A DNA stretch of 64,000 nucleotides from contig BROI01000019.1 of assembly GCA_027923505.1 (NCBI GenBank), positions 656,861 through 720,860 of the forward strand. The letters are read 5' to 3'. Under the pieces are notes generated by a model. The model worked only from the letters and a program-made list of their open reading frames with translations, did not search any database and was not told the DNA's origin. The position numbers were made by a program, and so were the translations under genes. The stretch is from Mayamaea pseudoterrestris. Lineage: Eukaryota; Bacillariophyta; Bacillariophyceae; Sellaphorales; Sellaphoraceae. Below, one piece after another: positions 1-11,439 of the stretch. Each line of letters opens with the position of its first letter. Position 1 is the first letter of the stretch.

Positions 1-81
1 TACCTATTTCACTGTGTGACTCTTACAATTTTACAAAGGGATCGTAGGTAACCAGTCTAAATTGGTCAATATCAGCAGCAC

Positions 82-1692
82 TTACTCCAATGCCTTCTTT
101 TGTACGATTGCCGCCTGGACTGCGTGCATTTGCTTTTGCATATAGCCAGCCAAATCAAATTGAAATGGTCCGACAAAGTTGCATCGCACCAAACTCGACG
201 AGTCCACACCCACGACGGGGTACAGGCCAACATGTTCGGCATCACCATCAAAAACTTGTTCCATGGCCGTTCCCAGACTGCGGCCGTTCAACGTAAAGAA
301 GATTGTATTGTTGCAGTAATCCACTCCGCAACCCACCACATCGCCTTGACCAAACCTGGGGCCATACTGCTGTCGCATGGAACCGGACCCATGGAAGAAA
401 CCTCCGTCGTCGCCGTGGTAGCCATAGGAAAGAGCATCCCAACCGGGCATTCGTGTTGTGCAGTAGAATCGACAGCCAGCCAAACCAACCGCGACACATT
501 CGTCCGACGACGCAGCTCCTTCCTGTAAAGACGCGTCAATGTTGCTGCCGGCCTCTTCGTCATTGTTTGCAGCTTCTGCCATGATGGATACTTCAAAGTA
601 AGATACCAATCGAGGCGTCAAGTTGATACTTCCATCACTCTGCATAAAGGGTGACGTAAATGGTCGCCAATTGCATTCCTCCGGCAACGAAAGGGTTCGA
701 CGAATCGTGGCGCGGAGTGAAAATCGACGGCAAAGCAAGGCCCGCCGCGAATGCAGCCGTTCCGTCGGTCGAGCGAGTGGATAATTGGCTCGAACGGAGC
801 GATCACCGTGGCCAATCGGACCAGTGTATTGAATCGCTGAATGAATCAATGGGAGGTGTGTACAGATAAGCGCATGGAGAATTCAAAGAAATTTGGTAAT
901 ATACACATGTCAATATCACATACCTTTGCTACCATCCGTCAATGCCCTCGTCTGCAGGACTGGGCCATCCTGACTCGATATAATGCGTCGAGACGAAATG
1001 GAACCATTGACAATCACCGGTCGCGTCGCCTTGGGCGGTGCATGCACAAGCGTCGACTCGTCAATCCCCGTGCTTTGCTGCTGACAGGCAAGCTTTAGCA
1101 TCATGGCTAGTTCGGATGGATTCGTCTCTTTGCTTATATTGCCTTCCAGCTGACTGACAATAATCTTGTTCAAGCAGTCGCCTAAAAATGGCCATTGACT
1201 TTCAATGTAGTTTCGCCAAATGTAAGGGTCGCTCAAAACGAGTCGACTGGCTCGGTTCGTCTGTCGCCACAAGTCAACACTCTCGCAGCTCAAAAAGCTT
1301 GATACTTGGAGCATCAAATCGTCCGATAAAAGAGACAATAGACATTCTGGTCCTTCTGGTGTATTGCTTTGACGACGCTGCGTGACATGCGAATCGCTTC
1401 GTCGAATTTCGTTTTCTTTCATGGCCGGAGCAAGTTCAACGAACGAAAGGCGCTGGCGGGAGCGAGCACGGCGCATCTTGGCAAGCTTTCGTTGTATCTT
1501 TTGTATCAAATAGCGACTAGCTTTGTCGTCAATGTGCGAAACGGCGTTGCTATCTTTGGACGAAAGATTGCGCAACATGGTCGAAAGGCTTCGCAAGTCG
1601 TGATGCTGCGTGTCAAGAAAGTGGGGCCGCGGAATTTCGAGTGCCTGCCACGAGAATCCGAACCTTGTACTGAATCTTGACAGTCGAAGCAT
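82..1692 (-). CDS. F-box and SPRY domain protein
   Basis: Two exons, 1692-924 and 836-82, encode about 507 residues. The 87-bp intron has donor GTATGT and a CAG acceptor, and the phase-1 junction restores the frame as GSK-AIQYTGPIGH. The first exon has an F-box (LSDDLMLQVSSFLSCESVDL followed by a W-R-N-Y segment), the Skp1-binding module of SCF ubiquitin ligases. The second exon is a SPRY domain, seen in MPGWD, SYGYHGDDGG, FGQGDVVGCGVDY and TIFFTLNG. By family knowledge the SPRY part would bind substrate and the F-box would recruit the SCF core. The frame is open upstream to about 1767 but without ATG, so I start at ATG 1692; an upstream exon is possible. Confidence 0.8.
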
Positions 1693-2570
1693 CTGCTCGG
1701 CTTGTTCCACGGTTGACGGACCCGAACGTTGTGATGTCAGCGAACAACCATCTGGTGTGAAAAGAAACTATCTTACGTCATATTCAGCCAATGGCAGTGC
1801 ATGACACGTCACTTCGCGTTGCGACATTCGACGACGAAACTCCGATGCAAAACGTTTCGGTTTCGGCCATGGCATCACAGATCACAGCTCACCAGCTCAT
1901 CCATTGTCAAAGCTTTCACTGTCACTACGACGTAGTTATTGACAATGTGTTCTCCATTTTGTTTCGTCATGAAGGATTATTTGATACTAGCCGTTTTTGA
2001 TTGAGCATGTAGCAGGGTCGACTGATGACGCCGCTCATCGCACATTAGTGCGCTCTCATGCCGTTTCGATTTTCGACCTCACGCAGTATTTTGCGGCCCG
2101 TATTGCGAAATGACATTCACGGTTAACAATCAGACTTGTTATTCTTGTCTACGCTGCGTAGATGTCGCAATGGCTGAAGGCTTACGGTTAGATGCGTATG
2201 TATATGCCTTGTTCTGCTTCTTCTACATGTAAGGAAGTTTGATCTCGCACCAAGACAGGCTCATCTATCATGAGTACTCTAATATTGATGAGGGAGCGCA
2301 CTCTTCTACTGATGCCGTTGAAATCGAGACATCCGCAGCAGCAGGGGAGGGGGCAGATCCATTGACTAATGGTTTCGCAGTTTCGCGAGTATCCCTGCTC
2401 CCTGCTGCAAGATAAGAGGCTCAATGACCTGCCACAGCCCGACGCTGGACCACAATTATATACCAATGGAACCGAACTACTTGAGATGAAATAAACAAAA
2501 TTTATTATGCGCTATAGCGATTGTGGAATATATAAACGAATGTCGACACTGTAGAAAGTGCTGACACTTT
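1693..2570. other. Intergenic; 5' flank of F-box gene
   Basis: No convincing gene. A 92-codon minus-strand open frame at 2188-2466 begins with TTG and resembles no family I recognise. The part next to the F-box gene carries TTACGTCA (1773-1780), CCAAT (about 1788-1792) and TGACACGTCA (1802-1811), consistent with a promoter. Confidence 0.5.
1771..1811 (-). promoter_or_regulatory. CRE-like and CCAAT elements
   Basis: Two TGACGT-core elements (1773-1780 and 1802-1811, both read on the minus strand) flank a CCAAT sequence about 80-120 bp before the F-box gene start. TGACGT cores are bZIP sites, and CO2/cAMP-responsive elements of this type are known from diatoms. Function here is inferred. Confidence 0.35.
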
Positions 2571-3335
2571 TTAGTAGAAATAGTGATCGGGGTCGTTTGG
2601 ATCGGCACACTCGCAAGTGCTCGCAGCGCTCGTGCTTCCCGTGCTGCAGTCGTCACTGTCTAGACGCTTGGTTGGTTCGTTGCTACTCACTTCCACGCAA
2701 GTCTCGAGCTGGCCAAAAAGGCTCTTGCTAGGATCGGCAAAGAAGCAATTGTGCATGCCCGACGGATGGCAGCCACAGCTGACAGTCTCGCGGTCCTTCA
2801 TGCGAAGCACTCTTTGCTTTTCATATAAAACGTCGTCCGTTTCGAGTTCATAGCGGCACTCGGGGCAGGTGCAAGTCTTGGACAGCCAGCTGGTTGAGCA
2901 GTTGATGTGGTATACGTGGCCGCACGGCAAGCGAACGAGAGCCACACCGTCTATCAAGCGCTCACAGCAGACTCCGCATGTAGAATCGTCATGTTCAAAC
3001 TGCTTCTTGTGTGGACGGAGGATGCGAGCACGTGGTAATTTTGAGAGTGCTGCCTCGCTGGCTCGTGGAGGGGTCTTGTGAGAGCCGTCGCCGTCAATGC
3101 CAATGACTGCTTGGAATCGGCGCATAATGTCATCCATGTCTTGGGAGCTCTGTCGAAGCACGTCTTCGTACGAGCCCTGAAAGCTGTAGCTTCCTTCTTG
3201 TGGAGCCTGGAAGGAGGCAGCCATTGCCCATAGTGACGAGTCCTTGTTTTTGTCGACGGACTCTCGAGATGAGCTTCTTAAAACAGGTCGGCGTTTACCG
3301 TCGCTAGATTTGGTGCGAAAGAGTGGTAGCGGCAT
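2571..3335 (-). CDS. RING-H2 finger protein, probable E3 ubiquitin ligase
   Basis: Single exon, 254 residues, starting at ATG 3335. A RING-H2 domain lies at about residues 120-163: CGVC, then LPCGHVYHINC, then CTCPEC, giving the C3H2C3 zinc ligand order. It is followed by the RYELETDD tail seen after many algal and plant RING domains. The N-terminal 110 residues are polar and probably disordered; the C-terminus is rich in Ser, Thr and Cys. No membrane segment is visible. Substrates are unknown. Convergent or tandem neighbours give no functional hint, although another RING protein lies just upstream on the same strand. Confidence 0.8.
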   Translation of the reverse strand: MPLPLFRTKSSDGKRRPVLRSSSRESVDKNKDSSLWAMAASFQAPQEGSYSFQGSYEDVLRQSSQDMDDIMRRFQAVIGIDGDGSHKTPPRASEAALSKLPRARILRPHKKQFEHDDSTCGVCCERLIDGVALVRLPCGHVYHINCSTSWLSKTCTCPECRYELETDDVLYEKQRVLRMKDRETVSCGCHPSGMHNCFFADPSKSLFGQLETCVEVSSNEPTKRLDSDDCSTGSTSAASTCECADPNDPDHYFY

Positions 3336-4096
3336 GCTTTTGACTTGTTAATATTTTTGGTGGCGAGATTGTTTTATGGTCTGCTTAGCTCTCGAAATAT
3401 AATGAGAAGGCGTCAAGTAGTAACTTCAATCATCATCTTTCAAGCCTTCTTTCAAGGCTCCTTGGACCTTCGAGTCTCATTGAAGTGTGACTTAACATCT
3501 AAGCCCTCTGCCAAAGTTGACACCGTTGTTCCTCCTGGATTTCTGTCTATTGCCTCAAGTCAAGATTAAGTTCAAACTACGACTCCCAAACACTGAATGA
3601 AGCCAAAATGACCGCATGGCTGTCAATAGGCCCAAAACAGAAACATCAACGTCTTATCAGCAGAACTCGGAGTCGCGATTTCATTCTTTGGGCGCATACT
3701 CACTGTTCGTGAGTGCAGTAGTATACCCTAGCTAGCGGCAACCAGCATAGCACGTAACCTCCCTTCATCGCAGCCAAATTTTGTTATCTGTGAAGAGATT
3801 TTGTTGAGTGTGTGGGCATGTGTCTCAGCACTTTTAGCAAAAGAATCCAGATGTGTAAGTTTACAACAGCGATTGAGCGTTCCTCCTATTGCACTTGGTT
3901 GAAATCCAGAAGTGCGACAGTGCGACCTATCTTTTTCTAATAGCAACCTGGTAAAAAGTGACAAAGCGACGTTACTATTTGTCTAATTTGTTGTATTAAC
4001 ACTTACGATGACTCAGGAGCTACAAAAGCGCTCGCGAACCACGAAGCGTTGTGTGTTGTGTAATTCTATTGGCCGCTCACTGATTACGCCACTCGT
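3336..4096. other. Intergenic; intron-like signals
   Basis: No confident gene. On the minus strand a perfect donor GTAAGT at 4006 and a pyrimidine-rich CCAG acceptor at 3948 would define a 59-bp intron, followed by an open stretch 3947-3728 with no usable ATG. This may be a spliced 3' UTR of the FHA-RING gene, whose stop is at 4097, or a small unrecognised transcript. Confidence 0.3.
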
Positions 4097-5111
4097 TTAA
4101 TCGTCGTCAATGGCAATGGCCGTTGCTTCCGAAGAGCCGTCGCCGCCATTTGCAACTACCGTCGGCGCCTTGTTGGCCCGATTCCGCCGCTGTCGTTTCG
4201 TTGGTCGAGTCAGTGGATGTACTACAGCGATTGGTTCAATTTCAACGACATCGGCGCGTCGCTCCTCATAGACTTGCGCATCGTCCGCACTGAAAAAGTT
4301 GCTCTTGACCATGGAGTGAATGATATTGTCTACTGTTCGACATGGCACTTGGCTCTGTACCGCTGTTCGGCACTGTTCAAGAAAAGAGGGAAGAATATAT
4401 GTGAGCGAGAATACCGCACACGCTTGACCGACCGCAGTAACAACCACATTTTCCCCTCATCCTTTAACATAAACACGGTATATTACGTACCGTCGGACAT
4501 TCGTTGCATGACGAAACGCATTCCTTGCAGAAAGCGTGCCCACAAGGCACCAATGTCGTTGACTGTACTTGAATCTCCAAGCAGTACGGACAGAAGCATT
4601 CCTCCGTCGCTGGGTGCGCCGTGGAGTTTGCATGCGCCGCCGCCGTGGCTGCAGACTCCAAACTAGCAGCAGCTGCGGCGGCTTGCGACTTTGGACTTGC
4701 ATTTTTGAATCGATTAAAGAATGACGCCGACTCTTGAATGCGAACTTGGTAGGAGTAGTGGCAATGGCCGTTGCTGCATTTTAGCGCAAGTACATCACCA
4801 TGTTTTAGCGTTCGCAGCATCGTCCCTGAAAATGGGACATTGTTGATAAAATACATCGACTTTTCTTGCGCTCCCTGTACTTGCAAGTGGCTCGTCCCGT
4901 TGGCCGCATCCACCAGTGGTGCATTCATCGCGGCGTGCACCAAGCAAACGGCCGGATCCAAACCGCTCGATGGAGCAATACCAGTGAATGGATTGGCGCC
5001 CAGCGTAACTGACGACAAGGCCGAAATGTCAATGCAAGGCTTTGGAGGCGGTCCGATCACTGGTATACTAGCTGGTATCGGCAAGGCGTCGAGGAAAACT
5101 TGAGGCGGCAT
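4097..5111 (-). CDS. FHA-like/RING finger protein
   Basis: Two exons, 5111-4491 and 4372-4097, encode about 298 residues from ATG 5111. The 118-bp intron (GTACGT donor, AACAG acceptor, phase 0) splits the RING finger; joining gives CNECPT-CRTAVQSQ, restoring the last CxxC zinc pair and the RTVDNII tail typical of RING domains. The RING starts at CPYC and continues through PCGHAFCKEC. Residues about 50-115 look like part of an FHA fold (NGTSHLQVQG, INNVPFSG, LKHGDVLALK), a phosphothreonine-binding module, but this is weaker. An Ala-rich linker joins the parts, and the tail has a basic KRQRRNR stretch that may be a nuclear signal. CHFR/RNF8-like architecture is an inference. Confidence 0.72.
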
Positions 5112-5703
5112 ATTTGGCGTGAATTGATTGATGCAGTGCGCTGCACTAAATTTGCGGTGACGACAAGTAGGCTTTGGCTTTGCAGCTCTAGCGTGAACAA
5201 GGAAATCTAAGGACTCTAGTAAACTCTCAAGTCAACCAAAGAGCAATCAGAAAAATTCCTTGTCTGGAATAATTCTTCGATGGGCGAGGAGAGTCGGATG
5301 AAGAATTCCAGCGAGCGAAAAAAGGCAACGGCTGCAACACGATTCTCACAATTCACCGCAGTATTGGTTAGACGCTGCAATGAATCGTATCAAAACCCGT
5401 GTCGAAGAAGGAAAGCGCTTATAACAAGTAATGTTGTGGAGTTGGCAGCAAATGCGCGGCTGTTGGATCAGCGATGAGCAATTTCGGGGGTCAAATGCGG
5501 GTCGGCCGCAACCCTCGAGTTTAGCTAGACAATGAGTAGCAAAGAATAAGAGATGGGTGCAATGCCCATCGGTCAGGGCTCAATCGTTATGGGAAAGAGA
5601 GAAAGTTTACGTAGCTATTGTCGAGCCAGCGAAACAGCGGCTGTAAATTCCAAGTAAAGGCGTTGCAATAACGCGACATGTTTGCTATCTTTATTCTATT
5701 CAT
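5112..5703. other. Intergenic
   Basis: Lies between the FHA-RING start and the stop of the channel gene. A 65-codon ATG open frame at 5280-5477 has no recognisable similarity and biased basic composition; I do not call it. No RNA gene was seen. Confidence 0.4.
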
Positions 5704-8700
5704 CTATTTCTTCTGCTCAAACATGGCCGAAACTGTGCGCCAATCGACCGACTCGAGAGTGTTACTGCGTGATCGGTTTGCAGGTTTGCTCCCATCCTCT
5801 TCCGTAACACTAGCCTGGTCGGAAACATTACGATTCGCAAGCGCCGACAGGGCGCTGGCGGCGTTTGCAAACGTGAGTTCAACCGGCTTTGACGGCGAGC
5901 GGTAACGCATATTCATCTTCTTGGACAGCTCAAGGCAGAAGCTTGTGAGGTCTGCCTTGCTTTGGCTAATCATGGCCGAGTGCTGCCAGCTCTCTCGGTG
6001 CTCGGCGCAGACAGAGTACTCGACGAACCCCAAGTCCACCTCGACGCGATTGGCGCGAAAGCTACTAAAGGCACGCCATTCACGAGGGCGGGCTTTGATA
6101 AATTCTTCAACAGCGCCCTTGAAGACCTTGAGTAGCTTGTAGGAAACGTCCAAGGGAAACTTAATCGCAAAGCTCACAGACGCCTTCGGGGACCGAGCGC
6201 CATTGATGATACGGCAAGTCGCCAATGTGCTGTTTGCATAAGTCGCAACCTCATTGGTGGAACCATATAAAACAGTGGTGGTAAACAAATCCACGTCCTT
6301 GACAATCCAGCCAGGTGATCCAGAACCAGGCGTGTCCGTCATTGGGTTGCTGACATTGATTCTGTCACCAATGTCGTATGGCTTGCGGTAAATGATGAAC
6401 ATTGCGCCCGAGAAAAATTGGGCAGCGGCACTGCCAATCATGAAGGCAAACCCAATGACAAAACCACTGACGGATGCAAAAAGGACAATGGGGTCGATAC
6501 CGAGAAATGACAGCACGACGCAAATAATGATGAAGTAAAAGACAACATTGAAGAGGGTCTCAAAGGCTGCGTCCATTCTGGTCGAATTAGCAACGGATGC
6601 TCGCAAAAGGCGCAATTCCTTGTAGACAGAGTCTATACTCTTAGCACAGTCCAACAAACTGAGAGTCCCATCGCGCTCCGGTCGAAAGAGTTTGATCAAG
6701 GCCTTGAGCTTCTCCTCATCCATATCACCATTGCGATCAATGGCGAGCGAGGCAATCAAATCAAAGCGAAGCATGTCCTCCTTGCCTGCAAGACGCTTGT
6801 ACAGTGCTTCAGTTGAAGCGACGCAATCGCTTCTGGTCGACGCAGATCCAAATGCCGCTGAAAACGGAAAGGATGTGTTCAGATACGAAAGTGACTGTCG
6901 AAACTGAATGATGGCTGAAATCGGCGCCTTCTTCTCCTGGGCATTGCCAAAGTCTGGTTCTTCCCATGCTCCCAGTAGCTCAGCAATCCGAATCTTCTGA
7001 ATGCTAGACAGGTTAGCTTGCTGCATAAGCGTGTTGCTGCCGGCGCCACCAGAAGTAACGCTTGGCCCTCGAACATGTCGTGGGCTGTTGCCAGCCACAT
7101 CGCTTCCCTTGCTCCCTTCCTCCTCGTCCAAGGCATACCGTCCCATATCAAGCCCAAGATCTTCCATTTCGTATCCGAGCGCCTCCTTGTCTCGGGCCAA
7201 CGCCGCGACTTGTCCAATGAGGAGTGATTTTTTCATGACGGTAGTGAGATCTTCGGCATACCGGTGATAGGTCTTCTTTCCAAACCAAAGGCCAACCCAA
7301 AATCGTTTGGCCGCTACGACGACGGACACAACCATTGCCACTGCAAGCAAAGAGCCAAGTGTGAGCTACAAGACGCGATGAAAGCAGGCATAAATCACAT
7401 AGCCAATGCATCGACGCACCAATGAGAGCAGACTTGTATTCCGGCGCCGAAACAAAACTGCCAGCCGGGTTTTGGTCATTAAAAAGGTCCACATATTCCT
7501 GTAGAAATTTCATGCTTGTGTGAGTCCCTTGCGATGTTAGATGCATCGATCTTAGCATGCCAACGTACCTGCCAGTACAGCCAGTGACGCGCAAACTTGC
7601 TCGATCCGTACAGCAGCACAAAGTCATAGACTCCCCACCAAAAGAGGATAAAGGGCCATCCTTTGCTCTGGACTACAAACAATGTTGCAAAGGGACCGAT
7701 CAGCTGGACTGCCCACTTTGTGCGAAGCGCCAAAAACTCAATGATAAAGGCTTGCGTCGCGAGCGCCAACGACAGTGTTAGCGGTTGCCGGCAGCAGACA
7801 AAGAGCACCCACCAAGACGCGCTCGCTTCGTCAAATATAAGCTTGGTGATGGACGCTAGTCCCGTCGCGCCGCTCAACGTCGAGTTGCCCGTTGTGGCAT
7901 CGATTTGCGTTTCGAGCGCATCATTGCATTCCTCGCTCGTTCCGCATGGTGGGTTTCCAACCAAGTAATACAAGATTGCAGCCACTCCCAAAGCCGGCAA
8001 GGTGAGGAAGAGTAGCAAGAACTTTAAATAAGTAAACATGCTCATCTTTTTAAATCGAATCCAGTCCTCGAAATCCTTGTAGCGCGATTTGATCTTCATA
8101 CGCGTCGTGGCGCGCAGTGGATGTGACCGGCCAAGCCCAGAGTTGGTTCGCATGTTTTCTCCATCAGTGTGAAAGTTTGGGCTGTGATGCTCCTTGCTTG
8201 ACTCTGCCTCTTGGTCCGTCTCTTGGTTCTCCAAGTCGTCTTCCTCGTCCGTCTTTTTCGATAAATCACGAATTGACTTGGCTGCATTTGCATGAATCGT
8301 TGCCTTGAGTGCATTCCAACGATCGTGCGTCGCGCTCGTCGGCTTTGGGCTACCAGCGTCTCCATGTCCCGCTTCAGTCTGCAGCAAGGAGTCTTTCGGA
8401 GCGGCATTGTTTCGCTTCATGAGCGTGACGGCATTCTTAATGAGCTTGTCTTGATCCGACGAGAATTCATTTGAATCGTCCATCCGAAGGCTTTCAAGCG
8501 CATGCAAACCTCGCGTCGACATGCCATGTTGCTTATTGAGTACCGATAAGTCTGAAGCAAGCTGAAACAAATCCTCGGCCGTGCTCTTGGTGTTTGTCGT
8601 TTGCGTGTGCGTCGCTGCTCGATGCAAGGTTGGTTTCGTAAGCTTGGGAGTGACAGCGTCACCTGGCGCAAACACCGCCGGTTCAGCCTCCTCTGGAACA

Positions 8701-9405
8701 TGACCAAGAATAGTTTGTTGCGCCTCACTTGGACCAGGTCGGGTAGGATCAAGCCTATCAAGCTGGTGTTGAATTAGCGCGTCCGCCTCCGTCTCCATGG
8801 GGTCGGCCAAGAGGCTGCTCGCCGCCGCTCCATGACGATGCAAATGAAAGTCGGGATTTGAAATATGAGAAAGAACGTCGTCGTCAAATTCCCGTCTGTC
8901 AATGGACATCATTGGTAGACCAGAAGCTCCCCATTTGACAGTCCTGTGAACGAGATTGTACGGCGTGAGCGTGCGCGAAAGCCTTGCGGGCGGCGCGCCG
9001 GAGTATTTAAAATTCTGCTTACCTATCCTTCAAACCCGACGGAATGGGAGACCGAGACCGGGAAGACGCAGAAGTATTCCGATTCACTGCCGAAGGACGA
9101 GCCATTCCGAGAAGCGGATGCGAAAGCTCGTCAAACGAAGGAACGTCGGGTGGCCGAACAGGAGATTGCTGTGGAGATAGTGGCGGCAGCGTCATGGTAG
9201 GTTCATTTGCTCCAAGCTCATTGAATCCATCCAAGCCACCATCAGATCGCTTCGCAGCTGTCTGCTGGCCTGCCTCGCTGGATGCGGCTGCTTCCTCCGG
9301 CGAAACCATGGTAGGATATGGCAAGGTGAGTGAGTGTGTGTGTGGATTTTGGAAGATCGGCTTTCTCGTCCGCGCCGCTGCTCGTGAATCGGGTTTTTGA
9401 GTCAT
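5704..9405 (-). CDS. MscS-family mechanosensitive channel with EF-hands
   Basis: Four exons (9405-9023, 8943-7569, 7498-7420, 7340-5704) give about 1157 residues. The introns are 70-79 bp with donors GTAAGC, GTACGT and GTGCGT, and all three junctions keep the frame. A long polar N-terminus is followed by a membrane cluster from about residue 431, including KGWPFILFWWGVYDF and KRFWVGLWFGKKTY. Next come an EF-hand-like pair (DRNGDMDEEKL and RPERDGTLSL, about residues 805-850) and the MscS pore helix and beta domain (GFVIGFAFMIGSAAAQFFSG, YRKPYDIGDRI, about 877-945). The order matches plant and algal MSL-type channels that release osmolytes under membrane tension; EF-hands imply calcium control. 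The start could also be the ATG about 96 bases downstream. Target membrane is unclear. Confidence 0.85.
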
Positions 9406-9653
9406 GTAAGCCCGACTGGCGCGAGAGCCTGCCGATCACACATTCTAACGATTCGTGCCCGTCCTCACGATTTCTAGTGGCGATGCGATGTCTCGTCTCG
9501 TGTGACGTTTCATAAAGTCGACTCGTTCAAACTTTGATGCATTCGCCATGATCACTACCATGCCCTGGCCATTCTTCTTGCAAGCTCAATAAACAAATCT
9601 CGGAGTAGCAGGAGCACTTTGCAAAGCTCTAAAAACAAGAGATTGCTAAGAAT
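9406..9653. promoter_or_regulatory. Bidirectional promoter region, channel gene / HARS
   Basis: Only 248 bp separate the divergent starts of the channel gene and the histidyl-tRNA synthetase gene, so both promoters must be here. A TGACGT core sits at 9503-9508. No TATA box is obvious. Confidence 0.45.
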
Positions 9654-11171
9654 ATGCAAAAGTTATCCGCCATGTCGATAATTCTCTTGAGCATCTGCAC
9701 CAAGCGCTTGCTGCAACCTTGCTCGGCACTGGCACCAGTGCATCGAGTGAGACCAATGAGATGTGTATCTTCGACATTACTGTGTCTATCGTCAGCGTCG
9801 TCTGGGCGAGTATCAAATGCTGTCAAGGACAGTGAGCTCTTGAAGAAAACAGACGGCGCATCTAGCCAGCAACCCAAGGAAAAACTCGACACCAATCCGC
9901 CCAAAGGCACTCGCGATTTTTTCCCAGAAGACATGCGACTTCGGACATGGCTCTTTGATCATTGGAGAGCAGTTGCCAAAACCTATGGATTCGTTGAATA
10001 CGACGCACCCGTCTTGGAGAGTGAATCGCTTTTTACACGCAAGGCTGGGGAGGAAGTCACCCAGCAGTTATACAACTTTGTCGACAAGGGCGACCGCAAC
10101 GTTGCGCTCCGACCCGAGATGACTCCGAGTTTGGCGCGCATGGTCATGTCCAAGAAAGGGTCGCTGCCCATGCCGCTGAAATGGTTTTCGATTCCGCAGT
10201 GCTGGCGATACGAGCGCATGACGCGAGGTCGGAGGAGGGAACACTTCCAATGGAACTGCGATATTTGGGGCGTGTCTGATGAGCGGGCCGAGGCAGAATT
10301 ACTCTCAGCCATGGTCACCTTTTTCGAAAATGTTGGTTTGACGTCGGAAGATGTTGGTATCAAGGTGAACTCGCGACTAGTCATTGGAGAAGTGTTATCG
10401 GAGCTTGGCATACCAGAAGAAAAGTTTGCCGCAACATGCGTGCTCATTGACAAACTCGAAAAGATTCCGATAGATGCAATCCAGGATGACTTGGAGCAAC
10501 TAGGACTTGATCAATCAGTTGTGGAAAAGTTGCTACAAGTATTGACCAATGCTTCCATTGATGAGCTGCGAAAAACCTTGGGCGACGATTCAAAAGCAGT
10601 CCAACAATTATCAAACTTTTTGGATATATGCGGAGGCTATGATATCTTAGACTGGATTGTGTTTGATGCTTCTGTTGTTCGAGGTTTGGCATATTATACT
10701 GGAATGGTGTTTGAAAGCTTTGATCGAAAGGGCGAGCTCCGTGCTATTGCTGGCGGAGGTCGATATGATAAGCTATTGGAAACCTTTGGCGGCGATCCAA
10801 CACCTGCCGTCGGCTTTGGTTTCGGAGATGCAGTCATTGTTGAACTATTAAAGGAGCGCAACCTATTGCCTTCATTTGAAAGTCCGGACGTTGACACTGT
10901 TATTTTCGCAATGACCAGCAATCTATATAACGAGGCCGTCAAGACTGCGTCAATACTTCGAAGGGCCGGGCAATCTGTCGATGTCGTGCTTGAAGACAAA
11001 AAAGCTAAGTGGGTTTTTAAGCACGCCGATCGCTTGGGCGCCAAGTATTGCGTTGTAGTTGGCCAGAGCGAGTATGAGAACGGTGAAGTTTCAATCAAAG
11101 ATTTAACCACGGGAAGTCAGCAAACAATCAAGCTTGATAATTTGGTCAAATGGGGCTCGGAGCATAAATAG
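9654..11171 (+). CDS. HARS: Histidyl-tRNA synthetase, organelle-type leader
   Basis: Single exon, 505 residues, ATG 9654. A class II synthetase charging tRNA-His. Motif 1 begins at PPKGTRDFFPEDM (about residue 83). Motif 2 covers WRYERMTRGRRREHFQWN (about 178-205). The histidine-specific LAYYTGMVFES is at about 345 and motif 3, AVGFGFGDAVI, at about 385. A Rossmann-like anticodon domain fills the last 90 residues. The N-terminal ~60 residues form a hydrophobic leader ending in SALAPVHR, compatible with plastid import through the secretory route or with mitochondrial targeting. Diatoms often dual-target these enzymes, but whether this is the cytosolic or organelle copy cannot be decided from the window. 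Confidence 0.93.
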   Translation: MQKLSAMSIILLSICTKRLLQPCSALAPVHRVRPMRCVSSTLLCLSSASSGRVSNAVKDSELLKKTDGASSQQPKEKLDTNPPKGTRDFFPEDMRLRTWLFDHWRAVAKTYGFVEYDAPVLESESLFTRKAGEEVTQQLYNFVDKGDRNVALRPEMTPSLARMVMSKKGSLPMPLKWFSIPQCWRYERMTRGRRREHFQWNCDIWGVSDERAEAELLSAMVTFFENVGLTSEDVGIKVNSRLVIGEVLSELGIPEEKFAATCVLIDKLEKIPIDAIQDDLEQLGLDQSVVEKLLQVLTNASIDELRKTLGDDSKAVQQLSNFLDICGGYDILDWIVFDASVVRGLAYYTGMVFESFDRKGELRAIAGGGRYDKLLETFGGDPTPAVGFGFGDAVIVELLKERNLLPSFESPDVDTVIFAMTSNLYNEAVKTASILRRAGQSVDVVLEDKKAKWVFKHADRLGAKYCVVVGQSEYENGEVSIKDLTTGSQQTIKLDNLVKWGSEHK

Positions 11172-11439
11172 AATGTAAAACCGAGTACTATACGGACTAT
11201 TTATGCGTTCTAATTAGCGTTCATTTATTGTCGTAAGGTAGTACGACTTCTAATGTGAGCGATTACCTCTCGGCCTGATCACGACAAACGCTGAATAATG
11301 TTATTCTTCTTTGCGTGAACGCACGCCATTGACTTTATATTGAGAGGTGCACTGTACCGTCGGTATCTGCCGTCGGCAAACGGCTTCACAGATGTCAGTG
11401 AAGCTATCAGTGCGATTGGCTTGCGCGAAATCATATGAA

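Noticed and set aside
2188-2466. 92-codon minus-strand frame
   Set aside because: Begins with TTG, no in-frame ATG near the start, no similarity recognised.
5280-5477. 65-codon plus-strand ATG frame
   Set aside because: Short, no domain, no sign of conservation; random open frames of this size are expected.
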